This document shows positions 16,442-25,320 of a DNA stretch of 41,652 nt, in pieces. Positions within the stretch are counted from its first letter, which is position 1, and each line of letters opens with the position of its first letter. The DNA is from Ruminococcus sp. AF41-9 (lineage in GTDB: Bacteria; Bacillota; Clostridia; Lachnospirales; Lachnospiraceae): contig NZ_QUDO01000034.1 of NCBI RefSeq assembly GCF_003477525.1, forward strand, positions 1 to 41,652. The letters are read 5' to 3'. The notes under the pieces are model-generated. The model made no database searches, was not told where the DNA came from, and saw nothing but the letters and a program-made list of their open reading frames with translations. Position numbers and translations under genes: made by a program.

Positions 16442-17782
16442 TCACCAGCCTTTCCGGTTTTTCTGAGATACGACAAGCAGAATCGAAATCAGCGCCATTC
16501 CTGTGATCACTGCGGTAAATCCCTGTGATACAAAGAAAAGCGGAATTCCTGTGATCGGCAGAAAACCAATATTGTATCCGATATGTACTACTGTCTCCAC
16601 ACTGATCATAAATGTAATTTCTGCCGCAAGTCCCTGAAAATAAGAATCTTCACACTGATCTGCAATCTTAATCCCTCTTCTCAGTAAAGCAATAAATGAC
16701 AGCAGCATCAACATTCCCATTAACATTCCACAGGTCTGAACTACATTGGCAAAAGCATAATCATTGGATGCCTCAGGCAGCTTCAAACGGTATTTCTCAG
16801 AGCTGATTCCAAAAAGACCACCAAGGCTGAGTGCCTCAAGGCCAAGAGTTCCCTGATATCCGGAATCAGCCATTGCCTTTTCCGGATGAAGTGCTGCCCC
16901 GAACCGCAGAACAACTTTCTTTACTACATCCGGCAGGGTAATCGCTTCCTGTAAAAGCATGGAATACAATACCTTATCACATACAAACCAGAATACCAGG
17001 AACCCAGATACAGATAACAACAGCAGAGCTGTGCTCAGCTTTCGGTTTTCTCCATAGACCCAGAGAAGCAACAGTCCGGAAAAAAGCACGATCAGTAATG
17101 TTCCCAGTTCACTGCAAAGAATAAAAAACACTGCAAGTACAGCTGTGTGTATTACCAGCAGCACCTGCCGGTCAACCATTAATCTTCCAACAGCAATTGT
17201 TCTTTTTTCCGGTTTACATAACAGTCCGGCAGCTACCAGAACATAAAGAATTTTAACAATTTCAAAAGGTGTAACCCCATGCAGCAGAGAGATTGCCGCA
17301 CTTTGCTCTGAATCTCCAACCACCTGACCAAATGCCAGCATAACTGCTGATACTGCAATCTGAATTTCCATGAGTATAAGAATCATGAAATCCCGTGCCA
17401 GTAAATCCGCAAAGTGCTGGTATACAGCCGCTACAGCAACAGCTGTAACGATTGCAACCATAAACTTCAGAAGAAAAGGCAGCATCTGCATACTTGCTCC
17501 TGCCTGAATCTGCTGAACCATAAAACCCATATTCAGCAAAATCAAGATCACGGTCAGAAGATATTTATCCGCCTGAGTAGCAAAAACAAAACCACATCCT
17601 ATAACAGAAAATGCCATCAGCACCACTGTTACAGGAAAATAGAAAGAAGCATATCCCTTATAGGCAACAAACAAAAACATTCCAAGCTCCATGGCAAGAA
17701 TTGAGACAATTGCCTTCACATCCATCTTATCCAGAAAACGGAGTACTTTATGTTTTGTATCGTTATACTGTCTTTTTCCCAT
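16442..17782 (-). CDS. SEDS-family peptidoglycan polymerase (FtsW/RodA/SpoVE-like)
   Basis: This 446-aa polytopic membrane protein has about ten hydrophobic helices. The SEDS core is recognisable: GYQGTLGLEALSLGGLFG, then LPEASNDYAFANVVQTCG, which corresponds to the LPExHTDFIFAxxxEELG region with its catalytic Asp retained, and GFLPITGIPLFFVSQGFTA. The last motif normally ends in YGGSS, and the EELG acidic pair is replaced by QTCG, so this is a divergent member. SEDS proteins polymerise lipid II into glycan strands. The gene is 33 bases after the FHA gene and 6 bases before the class B PBP, with a GGAGGGG site. Its residence in a signalling locus suggests a specialised, phospho-regulated synthase rather than the main division or elongation enzyme. 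Confidence 0.9.
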   Translation of the reverse strand: MGKRQYNDTKHKVLRFLDKMDVKAIVSILAMELGMFLFVAYKGYASFYFPVTVVLMAFSVIGCGFVFATQADKYLLTVILILLNMGFMVQQIQAGASMQMLPFLLKFMVAIVTAVAVAAVYQHFADLLARDFMILILMEIQIAVSAVMLAFGQVVGDSEQSAAISLLHGVTPFEIVKILYVLVAAGLLCKPEKRTIAVGRLMVDRQVLLVIHTAVLAVFFILCSELGTLLIVLFSGLLLLWVYGENRKLSTALLLLSVSGFLVFWFVCDKVLYSMLLQEAITLPDVVKKVVLRFGAALHPEKAMADSGYQGTLGLEALSLGGLFGISSEKYRLKLPEASNDYAFANVVQTCGMLMGMLMLLSFIALLRRGIKIADQCEDSYFQGLAAEITFMISVETVVHIGYNIGFLPITGIPLFFVSQGFTAVITGMALISILLVVSQKNRKGW

Positions 17783-17815
17783 AGATTTATCCCCTCCATT
17801 GTCTGTCAGATATTA

Positions 17816-18505
17816 TCAGATGTCCAGTTCATTCCTTGTTACCACGCGGACACTTTCTGAACGGTCTGTATGCTGTTTGGCGGACGCTTTGGATGTTTTT
17901 TTAGTATCCGAACCATATTTCATACCTGATTTTTCTTCTGATGACTGTGCTTTTGAGGAAGATTCCGGTTCGTTTACAACCCACTCTGTTTTACTCGGGG
18001 TATGTTTTTTCTGATTCAGGATGATCAGAATTTTCGTATCACCAATGTAGAATACCGTTTTCTCATCCAGTTCAACTTCCTCTTTGTAGCCCAGGTACTC
18101 ATACTGATCCTTTGTCCTGTTGTATAATTCCACCGGATTGATTTTGGAAAAATTTGTCATGGTATAACAAATACGCTCTTTAATCAGCTTCTTTTCAATT
18201 TTTGCATGAGTTTCCTCAACTTTTTTATCATTCAGAACAATCTGATTCTTATCTCCCCTGCCGATTTTGCACTCCCTTCTGTCCATCTTTTTTTCATGAT
18301 ACTTCTTTTCACCTGGCTCTTTGATCTTGATGACCGGTGCATCTGCAATCTCAACCTCGCCCTTTTCTTTCGCCTCATCTCTTTTATTTGCCGCGGACTC
18401 TGCCATTTTTCTGGCTTCTCTGACAAGATCACTGTCGTGGAGCATATAGATGATAACTATGAGTATAAGAAGAACCACACCTGCAACAATTAATTTCTCT
18501 GACAT
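17816..18505 (-). CDS. Membrane-anchored FHA-domain protein
   Basis: From Met at 18503-18505 (GGAGG site 8 bases before; the frame opens 11 codons earlier) the protein has 229 residues. An N-terminal transmembrane helix spans about 5-22, a charged linker follows, and a forkhead-associated domain covers about 70-165. It has the GRGxxNxIVLND strand-loop motif and HAKI after it, then a Ser/Lys/Thr-rich tail. FHA domains bind phosphothreonine peptides. The conserved Arg is present, but the Ser of the SxxH motif is Glu here (VEETHAKI), so binding specificity may differ. By topology the FHA domain is cytoplasmic. It could bring phosphorylated partners to the SEDS/PBP pair encoded immediately downstream. 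No terminator is obvious in the 135 bases before it. Confidence 0.85.
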   Translation of the reverse strand: MSEKLIVAGVVLLILIVIIYMLHDSDLVREARKMAESAANKRDEAKEKGEVEIADAPVIKIKEPGEKKYHEKKMDRRECKIGRGDKNQIVLNDKKVEETHAKIEKKLIKERICYTMTNFSKINPVELYNRTKDQYEYLGYKEEVELDEKTVFYIGDTKILIILNQKKHTPSKTEWVVNEPESSSKAQSSEEKSGMKYGSDTKKTSKASAKQHTDRSESVRVVTRNELDI

Positions 18506-18640
18506 TTCTCTGTCCTCCTTTATTTTTCTTATACTCATAAAATACCATAGAAGCCTGTCTGAAGAACAGTAACCTCACTTTGTGCATGCTCATCCTGTCA
18601 TCTCGTTGTAACACCTGTTGCATATTACCATCGCTTCCTG

Positions 18641-20272
18641 TTACTCTGTTCCGTATATTCTGTAAAACAATTCCATCCACAGATTTTCACAAATTTCTTC
18701 TATATCAATCCCCCTTGTATATTTTTTTCTTCTTTTATCATAAACACAAAACTTGCCATTCTGTGTCTTTCCATTTTTTTCAGTTACTGCAATAAGCGGT
18801 TCTTTCTCAAGAAAAGTCCAGAAAACAAGAGTAAAAAAATTATAGATATAATTAATTTCAGACTCAGGTTCTTTCTTTTCTTCTTTTTTAAACTGAATTT
18901 CTATTGTCTGCGCGTCTTCTCCGGTGACCTTTCCTGTATAATATTTCCCGGTGAGAATCGTATAGAAGAGAGCTGCCAGATAATGAAGTTTTTTTGCTTC
19001 TTCCAGATTTTCCTTATCAGTAACCGGCATTTTTCCCTTATTAAGATTCTCCAGTGACCCTGTAAAAAGTTCAAAATATTCCTGATGTTCCTGTCTGTAT
19101 TCGTGAAATGCGGTTTCCATCTTTTCATTTTGTATATTTGAACATCCTGATCTCATACATTCTATCCAGGCATAAACACCAGACGAACTCAAAAGCTGTT
19201 TTTCCAGTTCTTCAGGAACCCAGTCGTCCGGATCCTGAATTTTCTTATTCTCACAGAGTAATTTTTTCAGTTCCTTTAAAGCACCTTTTCCCTGCTTATA
19301 TAAAGAAAAAGATTCTGTCAGGTATTCCACCGGAGCCAGAGTTTCCAGTTTCTCCATTTTTACATATAAAGAAAAAAGCAGCATGATTTCCAGTTTCTCT
19401 TCCAGAGACCATTCCATACTCTCCACTAAATCCGTTTTCGCTGCACATTCTTCCTCTGTAAGAGGCTGCATATGGGCATTTTCCAGTGCCTGCTTTTTTT
19501 CCTCCTTACTGAAACGAAGGTGCTCACAAAGATCAAGAAGCCATTCTCTTGTAATACCTGAGCTTGAAAACATTCTCATATAACTGTCTCTGTAATTAGG
19601 AGCATAAATCTGAACCGCTTCCTCCAGTTCCAGTCTTTCCGGATATCTGTCAGCACTGTTATAAATTTTCAGGAAACGTTCTCCCAGAACTCTGTTAGCT
19701 GTAAAGAAAAATTTCCTGTTTTCTTCAAACAACTCGTCTAACTCTTCCTGTGTGCTGATCCCATACAGTTTTATTCTGATAGTTTCTGTCTCTCTCTGAA
19801 GGGAAATCCTGCTCTTTTCCTTCAGCGGAAGATATTCTGAATCATGCAAGTCTGCCAGTGGCTTCAGCCTCTCCTCATATTCTTTTTCTTTTTCGAGCAG
19901 TTCCTGAAAAGATAAAACGTCTCTGCAAACCTGAATCAGCAGAGCATCATGCAGATTTCTGCAGTACAGTTCCAGTCCCAGCATTTTTTTCATCAGATCA
20001 GCCGCATATAAAAAACGCTGATTTCTTTCCTGTTTTGTTTCACATTTCTTTGGATGCTGCTTATCATAGTCCAGTAACGCAATGGAAAGAAAGCTTTCTG
20101 TATTAAAGTTTTTATTCCGTCCTTTTTCCCAGTTTGCTATCTGATTCCTGTGGTATGGAATGCACTCTCTCTGTCCTGCGGATATTTCATAATGATAAAC
20201 ACATTTGGCAAACTCTACCTGAGTCATTTCGCCCCGTACTTCACGGATCCAGAACGCAATATCATTCTCCAT
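18641..20272 (-). CDS. HTH-headed 543-aa protein of the signalling locus, unknown function
   Basis: The N-terminal 70 residues resemble a lambda-repressor/XRE-type helix-turn-helix: GEMTQVEFAKCVYHY is followed by YHRNQIANWEKGRNKNF, with an unusual insertion between the helices. The remaining 470 residues are alpha-helical, Glu/Lys/Leu-rich and match no family I know. No signal peptide or strong membrane helix is seen. It follows the GAP1-like gene by 26 bases, with a GGAGGGGG site 7 bases before ATG, so it is part of the same transcription unit. It may be a regulator of the locus or a structural adaptor using the HTH fold for binding. Confidence 0.75.
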   Translation of the reverse strand: MENDIAFWIREVRGEMTQVEFAKCVYHYEISAGQRECIPYHRNQIANWEKGRNKNFNTESFLSIALLDYDKQHPKKCETKQERNQRFLYAADLMKKMLGLELYCRNLHDALLIQVCRDVLSFQELLEKEKEYEERLKPLADLHDSEYLPLKEKSRISLQRETETIRIKLYGISTQEELDELFEENRKFFFTANRVLGERFLKIYNSADRYPERLELEEAVQIYAPNYRDSYMRMFSSSGITREWLLDLCEHLRFSKEEKKQALENAHMQPLTEEECAAKTDLVESMEWSLEEKLEIMLLFSLYVKMEKLETLAPVEYLTESFSLYKQGKGALKELKKLLCENKKIQDPDDWVPEELEKQLLSSSGVYAWIECMRSGCSNIQNEKMETAFHEYRQEHQEYFELFTGSLENLNKGKMPVTDKENLEEAKKLHYLAALFYTILTGKYYTGKVTGEDAQTIEIQFKKEEKKEPESEINYIYNFFTLVFWTFLEKEPLIAVTEKNGKTQNGKFCVYDKRRKKYTRGIDIEEICENLWMELFYRIYGTE

Positions 20273-20298
20273 TTCTTTTCCCCCTCCTGTCGCAGCGG

Positions 20299-23259
20299 TC
20301 AGTATTTTTCAGCATCTCCCGTAAGTTTTAACAGTTCATCTGGCATCTCTGTTTTCGATAATGCTGTTTTCGGTAACACTGTATTCGCTGTTGCTGTTTT
20401 CATAAGTGCTTCTTCTGTCTGAGGTTTTTGCTGAGGCATTTTCTGCTGTTCCTGAATCTCCGGAACCATTGCCGGATTTGGTCTGTACTGATTCTTATAT
20501 TGCCCTTGCCAGCCCGTCGTCCCTTTTCCATTTGTACCGTTATACTTTTTTTCATTCCGGGACAGAACCGAATTTTTCGCTCTGTTTAAGTTTTCCTTTT
20601 TTTCTTCATAGGATTTCTGGTTTTTCTGAATATCGTTATCCAGATTTTTCCTGATCTCTTCTGACTTCTTTATCTGTTTTTCAAATTCTTCAATCCAGCT
20701 ATTCCACAGCTTTATATTTCTTTCTATTTCTTCTTTACATTCTTCACAGGACTTAATATCTTTTTCCAGATTATTCAGACATTCTTCTATTTCTCTCATA
20801 TTTTCTTCAAATTCCTCTCTCAGCAATCTCACAGACTCTGCATCCACGCCGAATATCTTCTCGGCCTGCAACAGCAAAAGACTGGTTTCTACCAGATTTT
20901 CTTCCGAAACTGCCTGTCTGGTTTGCAGCGTTTCATACATCCTGATTTCTTCCAGCCGTGTCCTGATCTGTCTGTCTTCCACTTTGTTTTCGGGTTTTGA
21001 AAGAAAAACAAGCGTTTTAAAAAAGTCAGGATGTTCTTCTTTTAATCTTCTACATTCTTCATACCTGAATACCGGTGTAAACACATCTGGTTCACAGGAA
21101 AGTTTCTCCTGAATATCTTCTTTTGTTTTCTGAAGCCTGAGATAATTAATATCTTCATCACGAAATTCTGATATCCTCTGTCCATGTATCACATCTGTTT
21201 CTATGTTTTCTATGGTATCTTCCTGCAAAACTTCCAGAAAACCTGCAAACATTTCTTCAAAAGACATTTGCTTCAGATATTCCAGAAGCTGGATATTACA
21301 CTCCTCGCGTTGGTAAATCTGTTTCCAGATCAGATAACAGCGCCTGTTAAATTCCCAGAAAGTTCTCGCCTGCCTTTCAGGATCTTTCTCATGAAGCCGA
21401 TTATTCAGAACACTGGTAAATTCCAGACGTACCAGTTTCCCTCTGAAATCTTCTCTGAGCAGTTCCCCACTGAAATCCTCCCTAGTCAGTTCTTTCAGAT
21501 ATTCCCATATCTTCAGGTAGCATTCCGGCTCACATGGTTCTCTCAGGGACCAGATTGTATAGTTTTCTACTCCGAAGCTGGCTGAACACCATATTCTTGC
21601 TGGCAGACAATCTCCACAATATTCCCATACCTGTTCCTGATATTCCTTCAGGGCTTTGGTATTGAGATTTCTCATTTTTCCCGGAACTGCTGTCAGTGCC
21701 TTTACTGTCACATATTTCTGTGATTTTGTACTCTGATCCTGACTCTGTTCCCATGTTTCACCTGTATCTTCTCCGGATTCTGCCTGCACACGTTTCAGAA
21801 CTTCTTCATACCATTTCGCATAAAGTTCATCTGAATAACGCTGAAGAACAGATTCAAATCCTTTAAATTGAAACTCTGCAAGGTCTTTCAGAGATAACTG
21901 GCTCATATATTCTCCCAGTTCTGCAAAGCTCCAGATTTTATCCAGATTCCGGAATCGTTCTTCATCTTCTGCTTTCACCTGTTTCCCATACATTTTCAGA
22001 TAACTGTAGCCAGTATCCTGAAGCTGTTTTCTTTCCTCTTTCTGTACTGTTTTTTCACAGTTCTGAACATAAAAAGAAAAATACACCGGCACCAGAGCAT
22101 TTTCTATTCTGCCGGTTTCCTTTTTCAGGAAGGAAAGATACGGCTGATCCAGACGAAAAAAGTCCTGAACTTTATCACAGAGCATTTTATGCCACGGACT
22201 GTCAGCATCTCCGATCTCACTGTTCTGTTTTTCATTCTCCTGACTTTTGATATCCTGAAATTTATTGTCCTGAAATTCGTCACCATCAGATTTCTGCCTT
22301 CCAAAGATTCCGCTGAGTTTTTCTCTCTCCTCTTTATCGAGCTGAAAATAATACTCTTTATCCAATGCCAGTGCTTCCACTTTTGACAGAAATTCCGGTT
22401 TTTGTCGGTATGGCTCATAGAGTTTCAGCAGTTCCATAAATTCTCTGCTGTCAGCAGCGCGTTCCATATCCTGCAGCACACAGTCCTTTACAGATTCTTC
22501 CTTCCACAAACGTGCATAAATCTTTTCTTTTGTTTCGTTGTCAGGTACTGTCAGATAGGCTCTGTACAATAATTTATTACCGGTTTGAAAGGCTTTTACA
22601 ACTGTACTTCTGTAAGCTGCCCAAAAGTCTTCCGACTCATTTTCGCTATAATTTTTTATGTCTTTTATCAGTATATATCTATGTAGTTTTGCCAGATCTT
22701 CTTCGGAAAGATCTTCTGTTTTTTCTGCCAGATGATAAAGAAATCTTCTATACCTTAAGTCTTTTATTGCTTTTTCAATCACTGCATCCCACAAAACAGG
22801 AATCTGTTCCTTCTTTATCTCCCTGTTCTGCACTTCGAAATTCCGGTGGAAAAACATCAGTCTGAAATTTTCAATCGTATTTTCTTTTTCCAGCCCGAAC
22901 GTATATAATTCCCTGATAAAATCCTCATACACATCCAGAGATTCCATTGCTTTTTTCGCAAGGATCAGACAAAGTTCAGAAACTTTTCCTTCTGTCTCTT
23001 TTCCCAGTTCAAAAAAGTTTTTGTAGCCTTTGTTCTGAGTCATATAAGCCATATTTACAACAGCTATATTTTCTTCCGAAAATACGGAATACGACAGATT
23101 TCTGCAATATCTGCTTCTGTCTTCCTTTAAAACCGGTGCCAGCATACTGGCCAGCCAGGTAAGTTCTCTGGCTGCATCAGAGCACTCTTCCCGTCTGTAT
23201 GTTTTATCCGGCAGTATCATCGCCAGAAAATTCTTTTTTCTGAAAAGCAGAGGAATCAC
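20299..23259 (-). CDS. Giant GTPase-associated (GAP1-like) protein, main part of a frameshifted gene
   Basis: This 986-aa stretch starts formally at a GTG with no ribosome site, but the same frame stays open and protein-like up to about 23501, where it continues the N-terminal fragment at 23403-23693. Joined, the product would be about 1130 residues. The body is alpha-helical and rich in Glu, Lys and aromatic residues, consistent with the middle and C-terminal domains of GTPase-associated protein 1-type proteins. A long coiled coil (about residues 810-905 here) and a Gln/Asn/Pro-rich tail finish it. I see no catalytic motif. It sits between the GTPase gene and the HTH-headed gene in one operon, so it is the probable partner of the GTPase. 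The family assignment rests on the N-terminal motifs and on context. Confidence 0.7.
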   Translation of the reverse strand: MIPLLFRKKNFLAMILPDKTYRREECSDAARELTWLASMLAPVLKEDRSRYCRNLSYSVFSEENIAVVNMAYMTQNKGYKNFFELGKETEGKVSELCLILAKKAMESLDVYEDFIRELYTFGLEKENTIENFRLMFFHRNFEVQNREIKKEQIPVLWDAVIEKAIKDLRYRRFLYHLAEKTEDLSEEDLAKLHRYILIKDIKNYSENESEDFWAAYRSTVVKAFQTGNKLLYRAYLTVPDNETKEKIYARLWKEESVKDCVLQDMERAADSREFMELLKLYEPYRQKPEFLSKVEALALDKEYYFQLDKEEREKLSGIFGRQKSDGDEFQDNKFQDIKSQENEKQNSEIGDADSPWHKMLCDKVQDFFRLDQPYLSFLKKETGRIENALVPVYFSFYVQNCEKTVQKEERKQLQDTGYSYLKMYGKQVKAEDEERFRNLDKIWSFAELGEYMSQLSLKDLAEFQFKGFESVLQRYSDELYAKWYEEVLKRVQAESGEDTGETWEQSQDQSTKSQKYVTVKALTAVPGKMRNLNTKALKEYQEQVWEYCGDCLPARIWCSASFGVENYTIWSLREPCEPECYLKIWEYLKELTREDFSGELLREDFRGKLVRLEFTSVLNNRLHEKDPERQARTFWEFNRRCYLIWKQIYQREECNIQLLEYLKQMSFEEMFAGFLEVLQEDTIENIETDVIHGQRISEFRDEDINYLRLQKTKEDIQEKLSCEPDVFTPVFRYEECRRLKEEHPDFFKTLVFLSKPENKVEDRQIRTRLEEIRMYETLQTRQAVSEENLVETSLLLLQAEKIFGVDAESVRLLREEFEENMREIEECLNNLEKDIKSCEECKEEIERNIKLWNSWIEEFEKQIKKSEEIRKNLDNDIQKNQKSYEEKKENLNRAKNSVLSRNEKKYNGTNGKGTTGWQGQYKNQYRPNPAMVPEIQEQQKMPQQKPQTEEALMKTATANTVLPKTALSKTEMPDELLKLTGDAEKY

Positions 23260-23402
23260 CTTTTCCAGAAGTTCTGCCAGCTTTTTTTCTGATAATTTAT
23301 ATTTTTTGAGAATTTCCGGATAATCTTCTCTCGAAAGAACAGGAAAAAATTCCCTGCTCTCATAAGTTCTGTTTTTATCCAGTTTCCGGTCAAACTCATA
23401 TT

Positions 23403-23693
23403 TTAAATAATACTGAGAAGGATCATCCGATGCCTGCTCCGGAACCCAGATATGAACCAGTTTATTTCGTCCTTCATGATTTTCATAGGAATAAGGCTTA
23501 CCCCTACTCCTACATAACGGTTAAAATCATCTGAATAGTAGACAAACTCCGCCGTATCCTGACCTGGTTCTGTCTCAAATGCTGATCCCACTCTGCTGCA
23601 TTTATTCTGAAATTCATAATCTTTACTGCTGGATGCATAAACTCCAAGTCCTGTTATCATCTCACGCGTGTAAAAAGCCTGTTCAAATTTCAT
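23403..23693 (-). pseudogene. N-terminal fragment of the GAP1-like gene, split by a frameshift
   Basis: Start Met at 23691-23693 has an AGAGGTGA site and lies 17 bases after the GTPase stop. The first 64 or so residues (QAFYTREMITGLGVYASSS, then the YYSDDFNRYVGVG strand) resemble the start of GAP1-N2-type domains as I know them. After the G4 run (C4 at 23501-23504 on the plus strand) the frame turns into unlikely sequence and stops at 23403. In the -1 frame the protein continues sensibly as KPYSYENHEGRNKLVHIWVP, the expected N-x-x-x-H region of that domain, and joins the long downstream frame. One extra G in the run would restore a single gene of 20299-23693. Confidence 0.75.
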
Positions 23694-23710
23694 TCTCTCA
23701 CCTCTGTTGT

Positions 23711-25300
23711 CTACAGCCATCCATTATCTGCCACTCTTCTTACAATACAGGTCAGAAGCGGGTCTGCCACACGAATAGGAGCATAATTTCCCTTCAAAAG
23801 TCCGGCAGTCTCCGCATCGCATCCCAGCGCACTGACACAATGCCAGAAACTCTTTCCATCTCCATAATAACCTTCCATATCTTCAACTCCGTATCTTCCT
23901 CCGAAAAGATCCAGTTCCTCAAACATCTCACGCACCGTATCGCTTCGTCCGATCATCTGATTGATATTCAGGACTCTGTCCGGTGCTTCCCGTCTCAGAA
24001 GTACATTATATTTATTATTTCCTGCAATATCTGCCACATTTTCAAGGAGATCACACTTGATCAGGGTAGCTATGAAATACATATCCTGCATTTGATCAAG
24101 TATGTTCTTCTGCATACGGGAACGAATCATATTGTCGAAGACTTCTAATACCTGAAATTTTTTTTCATTTCCATTCCCACTCTCATTTTCATTCAAAATC
24201 GAACTAGCCCGAATGACCATATTTGTCTGCTCTTTCTGCATTTTGCCCTGTTCTTCTATTGACAGGATCTCACTTTTGGCATTCCTTCTCTTTTTCTTTT
24301 CTGTCGGCAGTGTAATGTTCAGATCTCCTGGATCAAACAGATAAACCTCTGCGAACATCCTGTTCAACAGCATTTTCAGATTTGTCTTTTTGTTTGGATT
24401 TCCTTTTTGAAGATTCTCACCTGCATTGTCATAGATGCCCAGAATAAGAACATGTCCCTCAAACTGAATGTTCAGAAATACCGGAAAAATCCACCTGTCT
24501 TTCTGTGTATGCGGAGGGCAGTTCCCATAATTCCTGCACATATCATCGGATGCGTCCTGCATGGATGCATATACAGTATCTGTAGGATCACCGATCCAGT
24601 GTGCAGCGGTGATATTCAGTCGTCTTCCATCTGAAAATCTGTAATTTCGGAAAGCAGACCAGCCTTTGTTCATCATGGAATAAAGAAATGTTGTCTTTCC
24701 CCCCAGTGTAGGAGCCATAAGGGAAACAGCTCCGAAATCCTCCGCTTCTCTCCATCCGATCGGCAGACGATTATGACAGTATGGGCAGCATGGCATTGCA
24801 TACATTACTTCATTATTGTACTCATCAAAAAAAGTGTCTATTCCATCAACCTGCCTGTATTCCAGTGGGATTTTATCTGTGTTTTGATCATTTCCGGAAT
24901 CAGATTTGTTCAGTTCTGAGTTAACACCATGACCATATCCACCACCCGGTATATCGTCTGTGTCATTTTCCTCTCTGTCCCCGTATTCTCTTTCCGTGTC
25001 TGCCCCATAGCCATTTCTGGCCGAAATCAGTTCCAGCAACTGCTGAAATCCGTTTTTTCCTCTTGGATTCCGGTTTTCCAGAAGCACAACATGTTGAACC
25101 TCCACAAGTTTTTTATCTTCTCTGTCCTTATAATGAGTGTTACGCCTGTCATCGTTCTCATTGATAAAAGGTTTGGGTTCTTCCCCGATAACCGTCTCGT
25201 TCTTTACACGTTCCCAGGTCCACTCATCCGTAAATACCAGTTCATAAGCGAGATTATTCATATCAATCTTATTAAAATCAAATGGACAAAAGTCTAACAT
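23711..25300 (-). CDS. TRAFAC-like GTPase with a CPYC knuckle (DO-GTPase2-like)
   Basis: The 529-aa protein has a polar N-terminal half with an acidic Gly/Asn/Asp-rich linker (about 100-145). A CPYC knuckle follows at 172-175, then a P-loop GTPase domain: G1 APTLGGKTT at 196-204, G3 DNAGE at 291-295 (DxAGE in place of DxxG), the strand VYLFDPGD near 320, G4 IKCD at 414-417 and G5 SALG at 490-493. The zinc-knuckle-then-GTPase order and the DxAGE plus FDP motifs fit the double-GTPase/DO-GTPase2-type families described with GAP1-like partners. It is cytoplasmic. It is 20 bases after the vWA gene and 17 before the GAP1-like gene, each with a good Shine-Dalgarno, so the three are one module. It is likely the nucleotide switch of the locus. 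Confidence 0.82.
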   Translation of the reverse strand: MLDFCPFDFNKIDMNNLAYELVFTDEWTWERVKNETVIGEEPKPFINENDDRRNTHYKDREDKKLVEVQHVVLLENRNPRGKNGFQQLLELISARNGYGADTEREYGDREENDTDDIPGGGYGHGVNSELNKSDSGNDQNTDKIPLEYRQVDGIDTFFDEYNNEVMYAMPCCPYCHNRLPIGWREAEDFGAVSLMAPTLGGKTTFLYSMMNKGWSAFRNYRFSDGRRLNITAAHWIGDPTDTVYASMQDASDDMCRNYGNCPPHTQKDRWIFPVFLNIQFEGHVLILGIYDNAGENLQKGNPNKKTNLKMLLNRMFAEVYLFDPGDLNITLPTEKKKRRNAKSEILSIEEQGKMQKEQTNMVIRASSILNENESGNGNEKKFQVLEVFDNMIRSRMQKNILDQMQDMYFIATLIKCDLLENVADIAGNNKYNVLLRREAPDRVLNINQMIGRSDTVREMFEELDLFGGRYGVEDMEGYYGDGKSFWHCVSALGCDAETAGLLKGNYAPIRVADPLLTCIVRRVADNGWL

Positions 25301-25320
25301 CTTATTCCTCCTTCGTTCCT

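Noticed and set aside
23403..23504. Programmed -1 ribosomal frameshift in the GAP1-like gene
   Set aside because: The site reads A-GGG-GTA and does not form a canonical slippery heptamer; re-pairing of the P-site codon after a -1 slip is poor. A missing G is simpler.
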